Assembly (NCBI RefSeq): GCF_000006565.2
Contig: NC_031476.1
Span: forward strand, 6,039,400 to 6,103,399
Reading direction: 5' to 3'
Source: Toxoplasma gondii ME49
Lineage: Eukaryota; Apicomplexa; Conoidasida; Eucoccidiorida; Sarcocystidae
DNA length: 64,000 bases
Shown: piece after piece, positions 63,659-64,000 of the stretch
Layout: the number at the start of each line of letters is the position of its first letter
How positions within the stretch are numbered: position 1 is the first letter of the stretch
Program-made: the position numbers and the translations under genes
The notes under the pieces: generated by a model
Told to the model about the DNA's origin: nothing
The model's database searches: none
What the model saw: only the letters and a program-made list of their open reading frames with translations

Positions 63659-63777
63659 TCCTTTTGGAAGCTGCGCAGATTCGCGACTCGGTGGTGCATG
63701 TACTGGACAGCCATTTTTTGCTGGCTGGGGTTTACGGCAGAAGCGTCCCCGCAGGGAGGCAGGAGCTATTTAGTGCA
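63659..63777 (+). CDS. Probable internal exon of a further plus-strand gene
   Basis: A 119-nt stretch flanked by a strong acceptor (CCGTTTTTAG) and a good donor (GCA|GTGAGC), open in one frame. It reads as an amphipathic helix followed by HVLDSHFLLAGVYGR. The residue pattern looks like folded protein, unlike the flanks. It comes after the IPMK-like stop, so it should belong to a separate gene whose other exons lie mostly to the right of the window. Family not recognised. Confidence 0.4.
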
Positions 63778-64000
63778 GTGAGCAACCGTAGAACGATGAA
63801 GAGCGAGGGAAGTGCATCGTGCAGAAACTGCCTCTGGAGAGACCTTTGTTCATGGCCTCCGCGACGCACCCCTCGCGCTCCGAGTTCACTTGCGACAAAT
63901 CTTCCTCTGTAAAACACCAGAGCGTAGCGGCCTTTTGTTAGCTGCTTCTGGATCGTACAGACGTGATGCAGGACCGCGGCTGCAACCGTTTATGAAGGAT

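Overview
The window is nuclear DNA from a cyst-forming coccidian apicomplexan of the Toxoplasma / Hammondia / Neospora type. The best evidence is a four-exon ornithine aminotransferase whose spliced product is exactly 441 aa and, as far as I can recall the T. gondii enzyme, nearly identical to it. Supporting traits are intron-rich genes with GTAAGT/GTGAGT donors, very long GC-rich exons full of Ser- and Arg-rich low complexity, many GCATGC palindromes, a GAGACG promoter-type motif, and TA/GATA microsatellites confined to introns and flanks. All gene models below were built by hand from splice sites and reading-frame phase. Where exon lengths sum to a multiple of three across every junction I say so.

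Layout. 175-3215 (-): DHHC palmitoyltransferase, nine exons, 3' end beyond the left edge. 5256-6730 (+): TRAPPC5/Trs31, divergent from the DHHC gene across a 2 kb promoter region. 7753-9099 (-): single-exon 448 aa protein with one C-terminal membrane anchor. 12104-13629 (-): five-exon short-chain dehydrogenase with an N-terminal membrane anchor (DHRS7-like). 15368-17834 (-): ornithine aminotransferase. 19993-50818 (+): one giant gene of about ten exons coding for roughly 8,235 aa, ending in a single 13,372-nt exon; I do not recognise the family. About 53.5-62.6 kb (+): a large protein with a C-terminal inositol polyphosphate multikinase-like fold in which several catalytic residues appear to be replaced. 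At 63659-63777 (+) there is a probable exon of a further gene running off the right edge.

Functionally the left third joins two membrane-trafficking genes (palmitoylation, TRAPP tethering), a tail-anchored protein and two metabolic enzymes. The right two thirds are dominated by two lineage-expanded giants. The observations most worth following up are the apparent inositol phosphate pseudokinase and the roughly 8,200-residue protein. I saw no tRNA, rRNA, transposon or CRISPR array.
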